A DNA stretch of 64,000 nucleotides from Ulota crispa (Eukaryota > Streptophyta > Bryopsida > Orthotrichales > Orthotrichaceae): NCBI GenBank assembly GCA_963920765.1, contig OY987244.1, positions 8,124,501 to 8,188,500 on the forward strand, read 5' to 3'. Under the pieces are notes generated by a model that was not told the DNA's origin, searched no databases, and saw only the letters and a program-made list of their open reading frames with translations. Positions 12,844 to 26,134 of the stretch are shown here, piece after piece. A program made the translations under genes and the position numbers. Each line of letters begins with the position of its first letter. The first letter of the stretch is position 1.

Positions 12844-15800
12844 ATGGCCGTGGAAGTGGACATTGCTATAGTGGGAGGAGGTTTAGGGGGACTAGCACTA
12901 GCACTGGGATTGCAGGAACGCGGCCTGCGAGCCTATGTTTTTGAGAAAGCGCCTAAGGCGCGCCCACACCACGGTACCACCATCAGCCTTGCTCCAAACG
13001 GTACTGGTTCCTTAACTGAACTCTGAGGTTTGAACTTTATGGTATAACTCATCTCGAATGACCTTGCGTTCCCAGTCTCACCCACTCGTTTAAACATTGA
13101 AATTTTGGGCGCTGCAATTGTGATGATGTGTAGGGCTGAGAGCGTTGGACGGAATCAAGCCAGGGTTAAGCAGCAGGATGATGATGAAAGGCACCGAAAT
13201 AACATCCTTTCGGAGGGGCAATCGGGTGGACGAGGAGCCGCCGACGGAGATGAGTTTTCCAGCCCCCCCTGGGGAGTTTTATACCATCCCCTGGAAGAGC
13301 GCTCAAGAAACGCTGGCGGACGAGATTGAGGACCCAGGCCTGCTCCACTGGCAGCACTCGTTCCTTGACTACACCATTGTTGAGGTAGCACTCACCTGTT
13401 CTGCCTTGGCTTTCCTCTAATCATATCCTAAACCTCTGGATTTATTTTTTAAATTTCCCTCCCTCTCTTGACCTTGAAGCAATGGTTCAAAATGTAGAAA
13501 GTTATGGAGATTAATGGAATGAGTTTAAGAATTGAATTCCTTGTGTCTAGTATACCTGCCGCATGTGGTTAGAGGAATATTTTCGTTCTAATTCTAAGGT
13601 TGTCAAACTGTAATGTTCTTCAGTTTTCAGCCAGTGAGAATTAGGTTGGAGATTATCCCCAGGGTACTACCGAGGGTCATATACGGAGGATTGTATGCAA
13701 AGAGACATATGAAAATTACGGCTTGAAGTAGAGACACGCTTGGTTAGCCGCTTGTTGAAAGGAAATGCGAAGGGTTCAACTGGTTTCTGATTGGTTTTAT
13801 TTGTTCTGTTTGGTAAGGGAGGGGTGGAGGCACGCTTTGACGTGCCTGCAGAGGAGGAAGTCGTTGGCTCATCGCCTGTTCATACAAAAGTAGTGCGAGC
13901 AAAGATGCTTGTGGGTGTGGACGGCATGCAATCTCAGGTGCGGAAGATCATGGTCGGTGATGAGCCTCGAGATCTTTCTCACATTACCTGGAACGCTGTG
14001 GTTCCTACAGAGGATATCAGGTATAAACTCAAATGATTCCCTCATTAGGTTGGCAATTTTTTTTTGTAGTAAATCGATCTAATTGGATATTAGACCAGTA
14101 TCAACATCAATTCACATGAATTTGGATTTAATATTAATTCAATGGTTGGCAATGTAACATCAAATTAACCCCAATGATACTAGAATTCCACTAACACTGA
14201 GTTGAGACCATTTACGTCACTCCAACGTTAACATTAGCTCACTTTGACAAATAGACGAATTCAATGCCTAATAACCTAACGTGAAGAACTTCGTCAATCT
14301 GACCGGGGCTTTTCTGTGATGATGGGCATGTGTGGCAGCTCCCTAAATCTGCACGGAAAAGGCGAATTGAGGTTCTTCACCTACAGAAATTCAAACACCA
14401 CTTTATCTGGGTACATCCTTGATGCTGGTAGGCTTGCCCTTGAACATCATTAATTGATTCTGCCTTTACTGTTGGTTCATGTTTTTCATGTCAATGGCAA
14501 CCTTAGGCAGGGGAACATGTGTCGATCTCTACACTTGGTTGACTTCAATTAGCAAGTGGTGTAAGCATGATTTTTGAATGGAAACGGGGGTTGCCGACTG
14601 TTCCTTCAGTAGTGGTCTATAACAACCGCTCATTTTGAATGACTGCGTTAATAATTCATACATGGTGGTGACAACATATTGATCTCAATAGATTTAGCTC
14701 TTGTATCCAGATACCTCTCCACAAATTTATACCAGTTTCTCAAATACACGCTCCTAGATAGGGTTAAGATGACGAGACTTTGTCGTGTACCTTATTAGAT
14801 TTGTACTCGGTGGCTTGATGGTAATGTCAGGTCCCGGGTTAACACTGTGGCAGGTGCGGGCGCTGGATGCAAGTGGGGAGATCAAGGATGCGTATCCTCG
14901 AGACCTGGAGGCACATGGCAGCGCTGTGAGAAAAGCCCGGGCATTGAGGCAGGTGGAGGGTCTGGAGTGGTTAGGGAAGCTCGGCCCAGCCATTGAGGGC
15001 ACCGATCCTGATTCAGTTCGGGAAGCCAGAGCGTGTGACCGCCTTCCTCTCACAAGTTGGAGCGACTCCAGCAAGCGCGTCGTTCTCCTTGGCGATGGTA
15101 ATACTACTATTCCACCAACCCACACCTGCACAAAAATCCCATTCATTGGCTTCTAGTGAACTTCTCTCTCATGCGTTTTGGTTATCCTTTGTGTTGCACT
15201 CTCCTTGACAGCAAAATCAGAGAGATATATGACCCTTGCACTTCACATCCCTACAGTCAGTGTGTTCATACGAATAGTGCTGTGAAGTTCTTCATAAGAC
15301 AAACTTCCATAAACCTGTGCCATGGTATGCATAATAGCGCTGTTTATCGAAGCGGGTCACTTCTGACAATATTAATAACACTTTTGAATGGGATAATGTT
15401 TGCATAATAGAATGACGCTTAAAAGAATGGGAACGCCTTGGTACAAGGGCCACACCAAGCTCATTCTTCCTCCAGTGTTTTGTTGTAGGGCCTCCGGCAT
15501 GCATCCTTATCAAGCAGGCAGGGTATGTGGTCATTTTTTTGACCATTTGTGGAGTGCATGTGCAGCTGCCCATGGGATGTATCCAGGCCCTGGCCAGGGT
15601 GCTCGGACAGCTTTTGAAGATGCCCACCAGCTCTCGATGCTTCTCCATGAGGCTTTTGCGAGTCCAGCTCCTGCAGCAGTCATTCCTGATGCTGTGAAAA
15701 AGTAGTCACCATGCCTTTTTTTCTCTCTTTTAAACCTGAGAATTTCAAATGTAACTAACCTAGTCTCACATCAGTCTAGTTCTTCATTCAGTAGCAACGA

Positions 15801-16123
15801 AGTTTGTCGTTATATCTAGATAAGGATTTTACAGTTCACATATACGCCGATAGCCGTTGACCGTCTTGGAATGGGCTATTGAGCGAGTATGCTTACATTA
15901 TGTAATATTTTTGTTCAGGTATGAGGAGGTGCGCATTCCACGCACAACCAAGTTCCAATCTTGGGCAGCAGAACAAACGGCCTTGCCGACTGCAATTCCT
16001 GAGTGGGTGCGTGGCTTGTCTCCTGAACAACAGATGCTCAGAAGAGGAGAATTTTCGAACTGGGCAAAACAGTATCCCGAGGCCATGGCTGGTGACCCGA
16101 ATTCCACCTACTGGAAACCGTAG
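12844..16123 (+). CDS. FAD-dependent monooxygenase (group A, PHBH fold)
   Basis: Seven exons: 12844-13000, 13134-13384, 13818-14020, 14339-14427, 14831-15097, 15566-15701, 15919-16123, giving 435 aa. Enzymes of this class use FAD, NAD(P)H and O2 to hydroxylate or epoxidise small substrates. Seen: the N-terminal Rossmann fingerprint IVGGGLGG (residues 9-16) followed by an acidic FEKA strand; the DG motif VGVDGMQSQVR (Asp171-Gly172); and the GD motif LLGDAAHGMYPGPGQG (Gly321-Asp322), which binds the FAD ribityl chain. It resembles bacterial 6-hydroxynicotinate or aurachin-type monooxygenases and plant zeaxanthin-epoxidase-like proteins; the substrate is unknown. No signal peptide is evident. 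The least certain joints are the exon 3 acceptor (TTTGGTAAG before 13818) and the exon 4 acceptor at 14338, chosen because they keep frame and family motifs. The ATG follows a GA repeat leader directly. Confidence 0.9.
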
Positions 16124-18646
16124 TTGTGCTATGCCACAAAATTGTTGAATCTAATGGGAGGAAGATTTGTGTATCATAGAGATTTCTTCCTTTTTGTAGA
16201 AGTTGCAAATCTTTGACTTGCTTTACAAATCATTTATGTATTTCTCGGTTTGATGCCAATTCCTTGCTAAAGCAGCCATTCCTTGACAGTACAATTGTGG
16301 AACAAAATTCTGAAGTATTTTTACAGGCATTAGAGTTTGTTGTAGTTCTTTGAAATATGCAGGAGGTTTACATTACAGGGTTCAATGGAAATGAGTATGG
16401 TATCTTGGCGTGACAGTTCTTCTAAATGTTTAAGTTTACAATTGTGCTGTACTGTACATCTACTGCAACAAATATATGATATCGGTAGAATTAGGATACC
16501 ATTAAGCACCTTAAGCTCAAGATTGTTATGCTTGCTTCAATTCTTTTGTAGCTGTCAATGAAGGGTTCTCATGTTCACCAAGGATATAGAGCCCACCTTC
16601 TAACATGGTCTGGTTTTTGTGTACCTCTCACTATCCAGTGGGCGTTGATGACCACTTCTTAATCTTAAGGCGGGTGCTTAAACCGTCCTGCTTTCAACTT
16701 AATAAGGTCCACCTTGTTGCTGCCCTTCTAATGCTTACAATTGTGGGTACCGATATGCTGAATGTGCAGTGTGCATCTAAATACGAGTCAAACACTCTAT
16801 AGGGATCGGTTTAATGTGTAGTTACCTAAACAAGAAAAATACTGTTTTTTTGAATTGCGTGCTTCAATCCCAACTTGTTAAACTCGGAGATTCACGCTCT
16901 GGGTAGAACAATTATTGATTCTCTCAAAAAAATTAGTGCTGACGTTTCTAAAACCATAGTTGAAAGGCTTGTTGTATTTTGAAGGTTGTAATGCCCTCAA
17001 CATTCCAAGAAGCTTCTAAATTAATGGTAACAAAAGGTGGTGGCAAAAGGTGGTGACAAAAGGGAGCGCCCTTGAAATGAAGAGCAAAAATTAAATTGAT
17101 CCCACCACAACAACAAAGGGTGGAAAAAATGGAAAAAAAATGTAACCTTGTGCTTATAAGTTAGTGTAAATATTGAAAGTCAAATGTAGGTTTTTGTAAG
17201 ATATTGATCTTAAAATCTTGTTCTTCGGATTGTTGAGAATATGCTATATGTGGACAATTGAGACAAGGATGGATCAAACAAATTTACTTCAATATAGTTG
17301 TAGAGTACTTGATTGATGGGCAAACACTTTCGAGTTGATCCATCACAAGTGTGCAACCAAAGGCAAGGAGGCCATACTACCAAAGCCCCAAAGCAACTTG
17401 TTGCTATAATTCTGTGTTAACTACTAGCTTAGAACAATGTATGCACTTATGAGGGTATCTTCATGTGAAGAAGAAATTGATGTTACAAACTAGAGTAGCA
17501 TTTTTTATATTTGGAATGGCATGGAGCATTGCAAAGTAGTTTAATTGGACATGAATTGAATTTGATCATTATAATTAGTAGTGCCTACATTCTCATATAC
17601 TAAGTAGGCTTCACTAATGTATTTGCTTTTGTCTAAAGTTTCAAACATATTTTGTTAGTTATTGAATATTAATGAAGTTTTATTGTGTGTGATTTTCTAT
17701 TAAGGTTTTGTTTTCATACTTATTTTCTTGAAAATCAATGAGAAAAGAGTAATTCATGACGATCTTGTATCTGCACTCAAAATTTATAAATAACAAGAAT
17801 TGAAATCAAAACCAAAATAAAGTAACCATAACGACGCATGAAATGTGATCTGTAAACACAGATATTCTCAAAACTTAAAACAAATACTCTACAAGTGCGC
17901 TCCAATTATAAAGAAGCCCATTGAATATGAAAGTGAAACCTGATCAATTCGTGATATTTCGTGCTTCTGGACTTACTGGAGTAGGGTTGAACTCCATAGA
18001 TATCAAACGGCAACAATATTTGTATATTTCTTAAGTACCAGTAGCCGTGTTTCCAAACAGAGTTGTCAGCACATGAAGGGAGTTATCAGATTTGTAGAAC
18101 ACGGTTTAGTTTTTGATGGCTTCGGTTGTTACCATGGCCTCCTTTGGAATAAATCACATAACAACAAGCCCAATAAAAAGTAATAAACAAACTTGTGCTT
18201 CGTCAAAACTACATGAAAATATAGTTTCGATAAAAGAAATGTGGATGAAACTACAAGTCTAAAAGGTCAAAGGCAGACCTGTTATTTTGTAATAAAACCT
18301 GCCTCAAAACATAAGGATACTGATCACCATTCTGAAGATAGGAAAGTACAGGGAGCAAACTGATGCTTAGAAATATAGCTTTGAGATGCTTTACGATTGA
18401 CAATTATAAACTAAAGATCAAAAAAGTTGAAGATTCTAAACGGTACCAATTTTTTGTTAAATGTCATGAAACCAACGTAATGTATGTACAAGTCATTCAA
18501 AGTAGGTGGGAGACGAGGCTTGTATTTGCATCAGAATAATGTCGGTTCGGCAGCTTGGAACGCCAACACCCTAAACCAGCATTGTAAGATGATCGACAGG
18601 AGCACCAAAGGTTAACCACCAGCCGAAACGTTTAAAAAGGGCTCGA
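16124..18646. other. Convergent 3' regions of the monooxygenase and PME1 genes
   Basis: Both genes end into this spacer. It should contain two 3' UTRs, and the middle is AT-rich with no gene that I recognise. Confidence 0.5.
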
Positions 18647-21600
18647 CTAGTTCGAAGACCTCAAACTGATAGGTCGGCGAAGTCCAGTTATCTGAAAGAG
18701 AAACAGAAAGCAGATTTGCACAATCAGTAGATTCCACCAATGCTTGCACCAAATTCTCAAAAAAAACCTGTTAAGATAACGCTCGCATTGTTAAATAGGT
18801 GGCTTTTCAACCCACGGGAATGAGCTCCCTATAATCCATGCAGAGAGAAGATACTGGGACTAAACATGTACCACAAACCCCGTATTTCAAATTATATGCA
18901 GATAAAAAATATACCTCAACACCATATGTACCAATCCGATTTCTTGAGACAAAATTGAGCACTGCGCCTGCAAACTCGTCAGGCTCATCCTCCTGTAACA
19001 AGAGTACTCATTAAAACCAAAACCAAAAACAATTGCATGAGTTCAATATTCATCTTGAATCAGCGAACAGATCCTCGCAATGGCACTGATAATGGAAGAA
19101 TTCTTGAACCTGAATCGCATGTCCAGTGTGGCGAACAACTATCATCTGAAACTTTCCTTGCATTTGTCCAATAGTCAATGATCTGTACAAATCACAAATT
19201 GCCAAATAAACTATCATAACTATGTTTGATAACTCAGAATTGTATGCACGCTGGAATGAAAAGCTCCATAATTTTCTAAACTTTCCAAAAGCGTGATTGA
19301 CGGAAGGTTGAAACTCTCGAGACCAACAATCAACTCTAATGCCAGATGTGAAAATGACATACCTGTCTAATCTGTCAGTGCCTGCCAACAGAAGAAGCTT
19401 TGGTACTGGGCAAGAAAGAAACACCTCTGATAAACCTTCATACCTTGAAAGGACAGCCAAGTAAAGCAACAGTCAGATGGAGATGCGTTCATGGCGATTT
19501 TCTCCCCTAAAAAACTCGTACATTTCTTCGACTCCAGACTAAAATGAGGTACTATGCAGGACATGAGTAGCACTGTCCATAGAAGCATGCTTCTTAAATC
19601 CTGCGCTATTGGTACTAATAGGGTCAAAGAAGTTACCAGCCTCTCCAGTGAGTTTCAGAATTCTCGAGAGATGTTAACCACACATAACTGCACAGCAAGC
19701 ATAAAAATATGAGAACGCACAACACAAATACAGATCTTTGCAACGGACGGGTCGAAACATGAGAGAGCCGCCGAGAATGTCAATAGCGTCAAATAGCAGG
19801 TACAAGAGATGTAACCATTTCTTTTCAGCGTCAAATTTCAACGTTGATGGAACCGAAATACGAGCAGACTCCGGATTTTGAAGGGAGCCACCGCCTCTAA
19901 CGCTCCACTCGATCTGTAATCCACGAATTAAAACCAGGTAAGATTAATCAAAAAACAAGTGATGAGCACCCTATAAACGATACTACTGAGCATGTGTAAG
20001 CTATGTGCTACAAAGCCCAAACCAAAGACTGCTTCAAAATTAAGTATCCCCAAAACTATATCATATTAAAAAATCAATTAAGCGAAATTTTCAATACTCA
20101 ATAAACGACTTCGTCATGAGCATCTTACAGCTTTCTCGACAGAAGGAAAGTGCAGTTGTCTATTTGCCAGAATACTCTGCATGTGAACAAGAGAAGCCAT
20201 TGCTGTTCCCTGCAAGCAGAAACCAAATTCGAAGTTCTCAGTGCAAGAGCATGATGGCTTAAGGGTAAAAGAAGAGTACATATGGTAATCACTTACCAGC
20301 GATAGCCAACACGTACAGTACTATTACGAAGAAACCAAACAAGAGCTAAGCATACATGTGATAGAACACAAAAACATTCAAGCTCACCTCAACCACATCA
20401 ATCACAACTAGGCCTGCTAACGCTGGCAAAGCACGCTTTGCAGCGACTCTCACTGCTATCGCACCTCCCATACTGATAATCAAACACAGTAGCACAGATG
20501 AGGAACTTGATACCATCCAAAAATCATGCTACAATGAGAGTATATGATACACTTCCAGCATTTAAGCAAAACTGTCTTCAGAACTAACAGTTTTTTTAAT
20601 TCCTGATTATGAAAACGAAGAAAACTAAACCAGACAAGTGATAATACAGAAAGGGCTGCCAACCTATGTCCGATCAGGATGATAGCTGGTGGTTCCCTCC
20701 CGTACATCGCAGATATGACGTTCAAAACGTCTTGGCAGAGAGTCTAAGGACCACACTACAAGCTGAAAATTAGTTTTTCAATTCTCACTACGACTGGCTG
20801 CGATCTCAACAAGCACTGACTATAAATAAGGTGTTATTATTCTGAAACAGAAACAATAAAAGAAGCCAAAAATACCTGGACAAAAATCAACCAAAACTAG
20901 GACAGAGAGTAGAATTGCTGAAATGGGATTGAAAGGAGTGATGCACCATGCCTCAGCTGACAAGTCCGTGTCATCGCTTGTTTTAGAAAGACCATGGCCC
21001 CGCATGTCCATGGCCACCACTCGCACCTTCTCCTTCATCTTTCCTGCAATTAATGCAAACGAGAGCCTACCAAAACATCCACAGCCAAATCAGTCTCAGG
21101 CATAACACGTATTTTCCACAATTAACTCGCAAAATTGTCGTTCTATCCAGCTCATTAGTATCATGTAGTGGAAAAAAACAAAGCAAGATTGATGCATGAC
21201 GTGCTTACCCTGTATATCCACCACCATGCAGGCAGAAAACCACCGGTCCTTCCGTTCCAGCCAAGTAAACATGGAAAGTCTGCCACCCAAAGTAGATGAA
21301 CAGTGAAAGATCAGAAAAAGTCTTAAATTATAAGGTAGGCAACCATCGGCCAAGATTTTAGTAACTTGTATCCATGTCAATCTTGATACGGATCAAAATA
21401 CAAACATATAAAATGGTGGATTGCAGGGAATGATCGATCTTAAAACAATCTAATCTAGCAAGGTTGAGGTTTAGGGTTTCTCACATCATCCAAATCTGGT
21501 ATGGTAATCATCTTATCTTCGTCGAAGTGGCCTTGCCAAGGTAATGGAGAATACCTGCTGCTAGACAGTCTGCATCCAAGAAAGCGCATCACAAAGGGAT

Positions 21601-22674
21601 TCGTTCTCAAACCTTTCTCATTCTCTAAATCAACCCAACTAGTAGCAATCTACTTAAGAAAATTCTCAAAGTCGACAGATCAAATGGTTTAACCTAATTG
21701 CAAACCTAATTTCAATATTTGTAAAAGCAACGAATAATTTCTGTAGCATCATTTGGATCCAAGCTGCATTGATCTGGTGCACACCAAAATAGAAACAGGC
21801 ATACCTGAAACAACGCCTTAGCTAAAAACTGACACCCTAAATGCTGATTATGAGGATGCACCCCACCTAGACATCTGATCACGTGTCGGTTTAAGATCAT
21901 ATCCACATAAAATTTAAACCCTCTTACCTTTGCATACACTATCCATATAATGCAAACTTTGGTTCAATAGAACCCTCTTGCGTTTGCCAACAAGAACGCA
22001 CGAAGATCATATCGGTTTGGTAATAGCTGAGCATTTAAATTTTTCGTCTTAAGTGAACATATCTTACGTTAAACCCTAAACAATGCCACTAGGGTTTGAC
22101 GCAATCGAGGACCTCGCTTCGAAACACAATCACGAGCTGATGGATCAGTAACTAGAACCCAAAGATTAGCTCGTAATCGGTCCAAAACTATTAGACATTT
22201 TAGGGATTCTCGAAACAATGGATCAGCTTACCAATGATCACCGATTAAAGAGTAGGTACGAAAGCCATGTTGTTTACCGACAGTAGATCACTTAGATAGG
22301 GTTTGGGTTTGTGAGAGGACGCACTCGCGCGATGGACGAGGCGGCACATTGGAGAACACCGAAGACGCGGCGATCTCCGCCTCGGACTCCTCGGCGTCCT
22401 CCTCCTCCGGGACATCCGAAATCTCGCGATCCTCCGGCAACGGCTGCAAACTCGGCGCCAGCGCAGGCAATGGCGGAATGGGGTCGTCGAACGGGGCTTC
22501 CACAACGGGCGTGAGCATGACGGGCGACGACGACCCGCCCTCCTCCCCCCCTCGCGAGTGCAGGGGTGACAATTGCTTGCGCAGCGATGGCGGGCGAGGC
22601 GGAGCGCCTCCCGCGTTGGAGTGGCCACCCTCGGCAGCCCCCGTAGCAGCAGCATTCACTGCCAATTCCTCCAT
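18647..22674 (-). CDS. PME1: Protein phosphatase methylesterase 1 (PP2A demethylase)
   Basis: Thirteen exons on the minus strand: 22674-22325, 21554-21485, 21279-21209, 21066-20952, 20743-20664, 20472-20388, 20209-20129, 19913-19816, 19687-19637, 19443-19363, 19182-19110, 18992-18915, 18691-18647, giving 425 aa. It is an alpha/beta hydrolase that removes the carboxymethyl group from the C-terminal Leu of the PP2A catalytic subunit. Seen: the oxyanion region LHGGGYTG, the nucleophile elbow GHSMGG (Ser229), IDVVEGTAM (Asp254) and RHTGHAIQ (His382). Ser and Asp are 25 residues apart, as in human PME-1 (Ser156/Asp181). SLTIGQMQGKFQM is a family hallmark. The first ~115 residues are Pro/Ser-rich, then acidic, and precede the catalytic domain (YSPLPWQGHFDED). 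All introns are GT-AG except intron 4, which appears to be GC-AG. Confidence 0.95.
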
Positions 22675-23707
22675 CTCTTACGACGATCGGCACGGGGTTC
22701 GACACAGAATATCTGGGCGCAATCTTAGCTGCTGCGATTTCCTGTGACGAAACACGAAGTGCGATGCCTCGACCGCAAGAATCGAGGCCGAGATCGATCA
22801 CGAGGCACGATTTCCAGACACTTGAGCCCCTGACGAGGCTGGTGTTCGCGAAAAGCTTGCGGTGCATCGGCTTTCTTCCGATGGATGAATCCTGGATATA
22901 TTACGGATGAATATAGGGTGGATGGACGTGCGATAATGGATGGATTTGAGGAAGGGGAGAGACGTGTAGATCACAACTGTACACGACTTATGAAATTTAG
23001 TGTTATGGCACTTATACAGTGGTGCCTCCACAGGATTAATCTATGTAACAAAAAAATGTTTCCCTAACATGATTGTCCCTGTCCCAGTCAAGCCAGGAAC
23101 TCGTGTTCTTTGCGTGAGTAAGAAAAAATGTTTCCATTAGAAAAAAACACCTTTTGCATTAATGTCCAGAGGTTGCTTTATGAACAAAAAGTGTTTACGT
23201 AAGAGAAATTTGCCTTTATGGTGCCCCACATGCAGGGAGGAAGTTTAGAAGCGTGGCTTTCCTTTTCCGCATGGTGAGTTCTGCTATAGTGAATGCTTCC
23301 GTAAGATGAAAAGAAATTTTGTCCGGATGCCTTCATGTTAACCAGGCACTACTATAGTGTTGTTTGCCCTATCATATAACTCACTCTAATAATTTAGCTG
23401 ACAATTTAATTTAATTTTTGGTTGATTGTTGATGTTCATGTTGGATAATATTTTAAAGCAAGAAGGATTGTTTTGTACTAATTTGAGTTTTTTGGGTGAA
23501 AATTTAGTTGATAATTAGCATTCATGTTAACATAGCAACATTAACATATTCAGTATGTGCATTTGTTATTAGTGTTGCAAATATGAAATCTCATTTTTAG
23601 TGTAGCGACTTGTAAGGAGGATGTAAATAACTTAAAGGATTGCATTGGTGGTAAATAAATAGGATCAGTACGGAAGCCAATAAAAAGAGGTATACTGATT
23701 TGTCATT
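22675..23707. other. 5' region of PME1
   Basis: GC-rich near 22675-22880, consistent with a leader and promoter on the minus strand, then AT-rich. Open frames on the plus strand here are composition-driven shadows. Confidence 0.5.
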
Positions 23708-24651
23708 TTAACCCCTAAAGGCCCAAGTGGCCCTTCGAGGGCCAAGTGGGGTTTCGGGCATGTATCTAAAGCTAAACTACTTTATGTGATTTTCTGAAAT
23801 TTTTATGGAAGATGGGAAATTTAAAGATCTACGGGACATCAATTTTTTTTGTACATTCCAATATGTATTGAAAAAGTTATGCAAGAATAACTGAAAAAAT
23901 AAGGGGAGAATTGGACAACCCAAAAAAGAATGTGTTTTTTTAAAATAAAAATTCGAAATTGATTCTTTAGATTTATATATATGTGAGAAGTTTTGAATCA
24001 TTCAATTCCAATTGATGGGATGAAAGTTATAAGAAGTTTTAGTTTGGGAGTAGGTATGGGACTCCCAAACCTCCATTTCTTTTGCCCCTTGTAAAATTTG
24101 GTGCTTTACTTTTTTGAGCAATTTGTGTATCTATTTTTTGACTTCTTTTTCCCAAATTGGAGTAGACTAAGATTCCTTGGTTTTCACCATTTGGCAAAGT
24201 AATTCAAATTTTTGAATTTTACATAAATCCTCCAAATTTGCCTAGTGTATATGCAAATTTCAATGCCTTATGGCATTGCCAAAATTTACAAAGTATGATT
24301 CACACCTCCAATCCATTTGAAAATTCTCTCACACATACCTAACTTGGTCTTCTACATGGGAAAAAAAACCTCAGTTTTGCATAGAGCAAATTTTTTGATT
24401 TAGGAGTGGTCAAAGGCTTTTGAAATTTTTGGGCAGCAAAGATTCTTTTTTTTCCACTTCAGTATTTCACTCCTCTATATCTAGAATGAGCTTATTTTTT
24501 TCCCACAAGTACCTCCCATAGTTTAGGATAAAGATCTTACAGTTAGATTTCCAAAAAAAACTTTCTTTGCTACCATTCTACTTATTCCCCCAAAAGTGGC
24601 AGTTTTCAGTGACTTTCACAAAAAAGAAAAGCTTGGGCCTTTAGGGGTTAA
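23708..24651. mobile_element. TTAA element, ~0.94 kb (subfamily with 27110, 43418, 56954)
   Basis: Starts TTAACCCCTAAAGGCCCAAG and ends with its complement, CTTGGGCCTTTAGGGGTTAA. It shares the anchor AAAGTATGATTCACACCTCC near 24290-24310 with the three sister copies. No ORF of transposase size; probably non-autonomous. Confidence 0.85.
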
Positions 24652-25234
24652 GTAAACAGAGTTGTAGAACAATAACACAGTACAAGAGAATCGTTCAATT
24701 CGTTTCTCAAGTTCTTCCTTGGAAAATATCAAAAGTTTGAGATGAATGAATTTCAAGTTTTGTTTTGTAGAATCAACACAGTATTGTAGAGTTTCAACAT
24801 TCATTAATTTTTTTAAACATTGTAAATAGAGTGTCTTCTGTGAATTAGTGTTGCACTATTAATCAAGTAAACCAATGTAGTCTCAAGTAGAGTCACAGTG
24901 CTTTGTCTTCTCATATCCACAAAATAAAAAGAGAAGCTTCTTTGACTTAGTTTAGGCACATATCTCAAAGCTCATCATTGGGACAATTTTCTTACAAAGA
25001 CCATATGAAACTAGGTCGTACATATTATGTGCTTCTTTGTACATAGTTATTAAATAGTTTTTCTTTGTGATTGTCTGTCTTGGCGTTTCTCAATGCTCCT
25101 CAACTCTCTAGGGCGGCTTTAAACAAGGAATAGAATTAGTTTCAAAACTTCCCAACCTCCAATCTTGACTTCTCTTTGGTTGATTTTATGAAAATGGTCC
25201 CAAGAGTCGAGGTCAAATTTCCAAACGGCATATC

Positions 25235-26134
25235 TTCATCCCTAAAGGACCATGCATTTAATTTACAACATATAGAATAAGAAATTCATTCCCACAAAAA
25301 ATTTAGAGGATGTGTGTTTATACTGTTTTCTAATGCAATAATTTTTAGACCATTTCAATTTGCAACAAAAAATTATGATGAAATATGGTAATTTTGCTTA
25401 TTTGTTGGGCAACACAAGCAAATTTCTTTACACATTAGATGAAATTTTGAGATCTTGCCCAAAGGTTGAGGGACAAAGAATCTTCCTTGTCTGATTTGAC
25501 CCAACCTCATTCCATGAAGGCAATTGTTTTTGCTTATTGCCTTTTACTTCCCCTTTGTTAAAAGTGGCCCCATGTTAATATCAAGCTTGTCAAAGCCATA
25601 GTTCTTGGCCAATCCCCCTTTTTTTCCCTCTTCTAAAGCTAGCTAAAATTTAAAACTCTACCATTCACATTTTGAAAAGACTGTTGCATGGAATGCTAAA
25701 AATTGTTGAAAAACTAGCTTTGTATGAGAATGCTTTTTAAGCTAGTTTTTATTTTTATTCTTTAATATGTATTCCCCAATTCAAAATGTTATGAATTTTT
25801 TTGGAGACATGGCCAGCTCTACCACAAGCATCAATTGAAAGCAATTCAAGCAAAAAAATAAAATTAGCTAGTAGAAAACCCTCCCCAAACTAGAGTTGCC
25901 TAGAATTTGAATGCCCCATAAAAAAACTATTTGTCGCTTCAAACTCTATAATCTCACAATTGGTGCAGTAAAAACCTTTCAACTTTTTATCACATCATAG
26001 CAAAGTAGTTTTCTATAAGATCCTATTGTAAAGTGTATCTAGATCTTATTTTAAATTTTTTTTTGTCTTCGCAATCAAAACAATCCATTTTGAGTGTTTT
26101 TTGTGAAACATAGTCAAAGAACTTTAGGGATTAA
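25235..26134. mobile_element. TTAA element, ~0.9 kb, decayed ends (sister of 63221)
   Basis: Starts ATCCCTAAAGGACC (left flank decayed) and ends ACTTTAGGGATTAA. The anchor ATCTTGCCCAAAGG and following bases (about 25452-25516) recur at 63469-63531. No coding capacity. Confidence 0.7.

Noticed and set aside
22349..22747. 132-aa plus-strand frame over PME1 exon 1
   Set aside because: Antisense shadow of the same exon with a low-complexity Ser/Gly product.
22292..22867. 191-aa frame on the minus strand overlapping PME1 exon 1
   Set aside because: It is a shadow of the GC-rich first exon: the Arg/Ser/Gly-rich composition is what the other frame of that exon yields, and the PME1 frame gives conserved protein.
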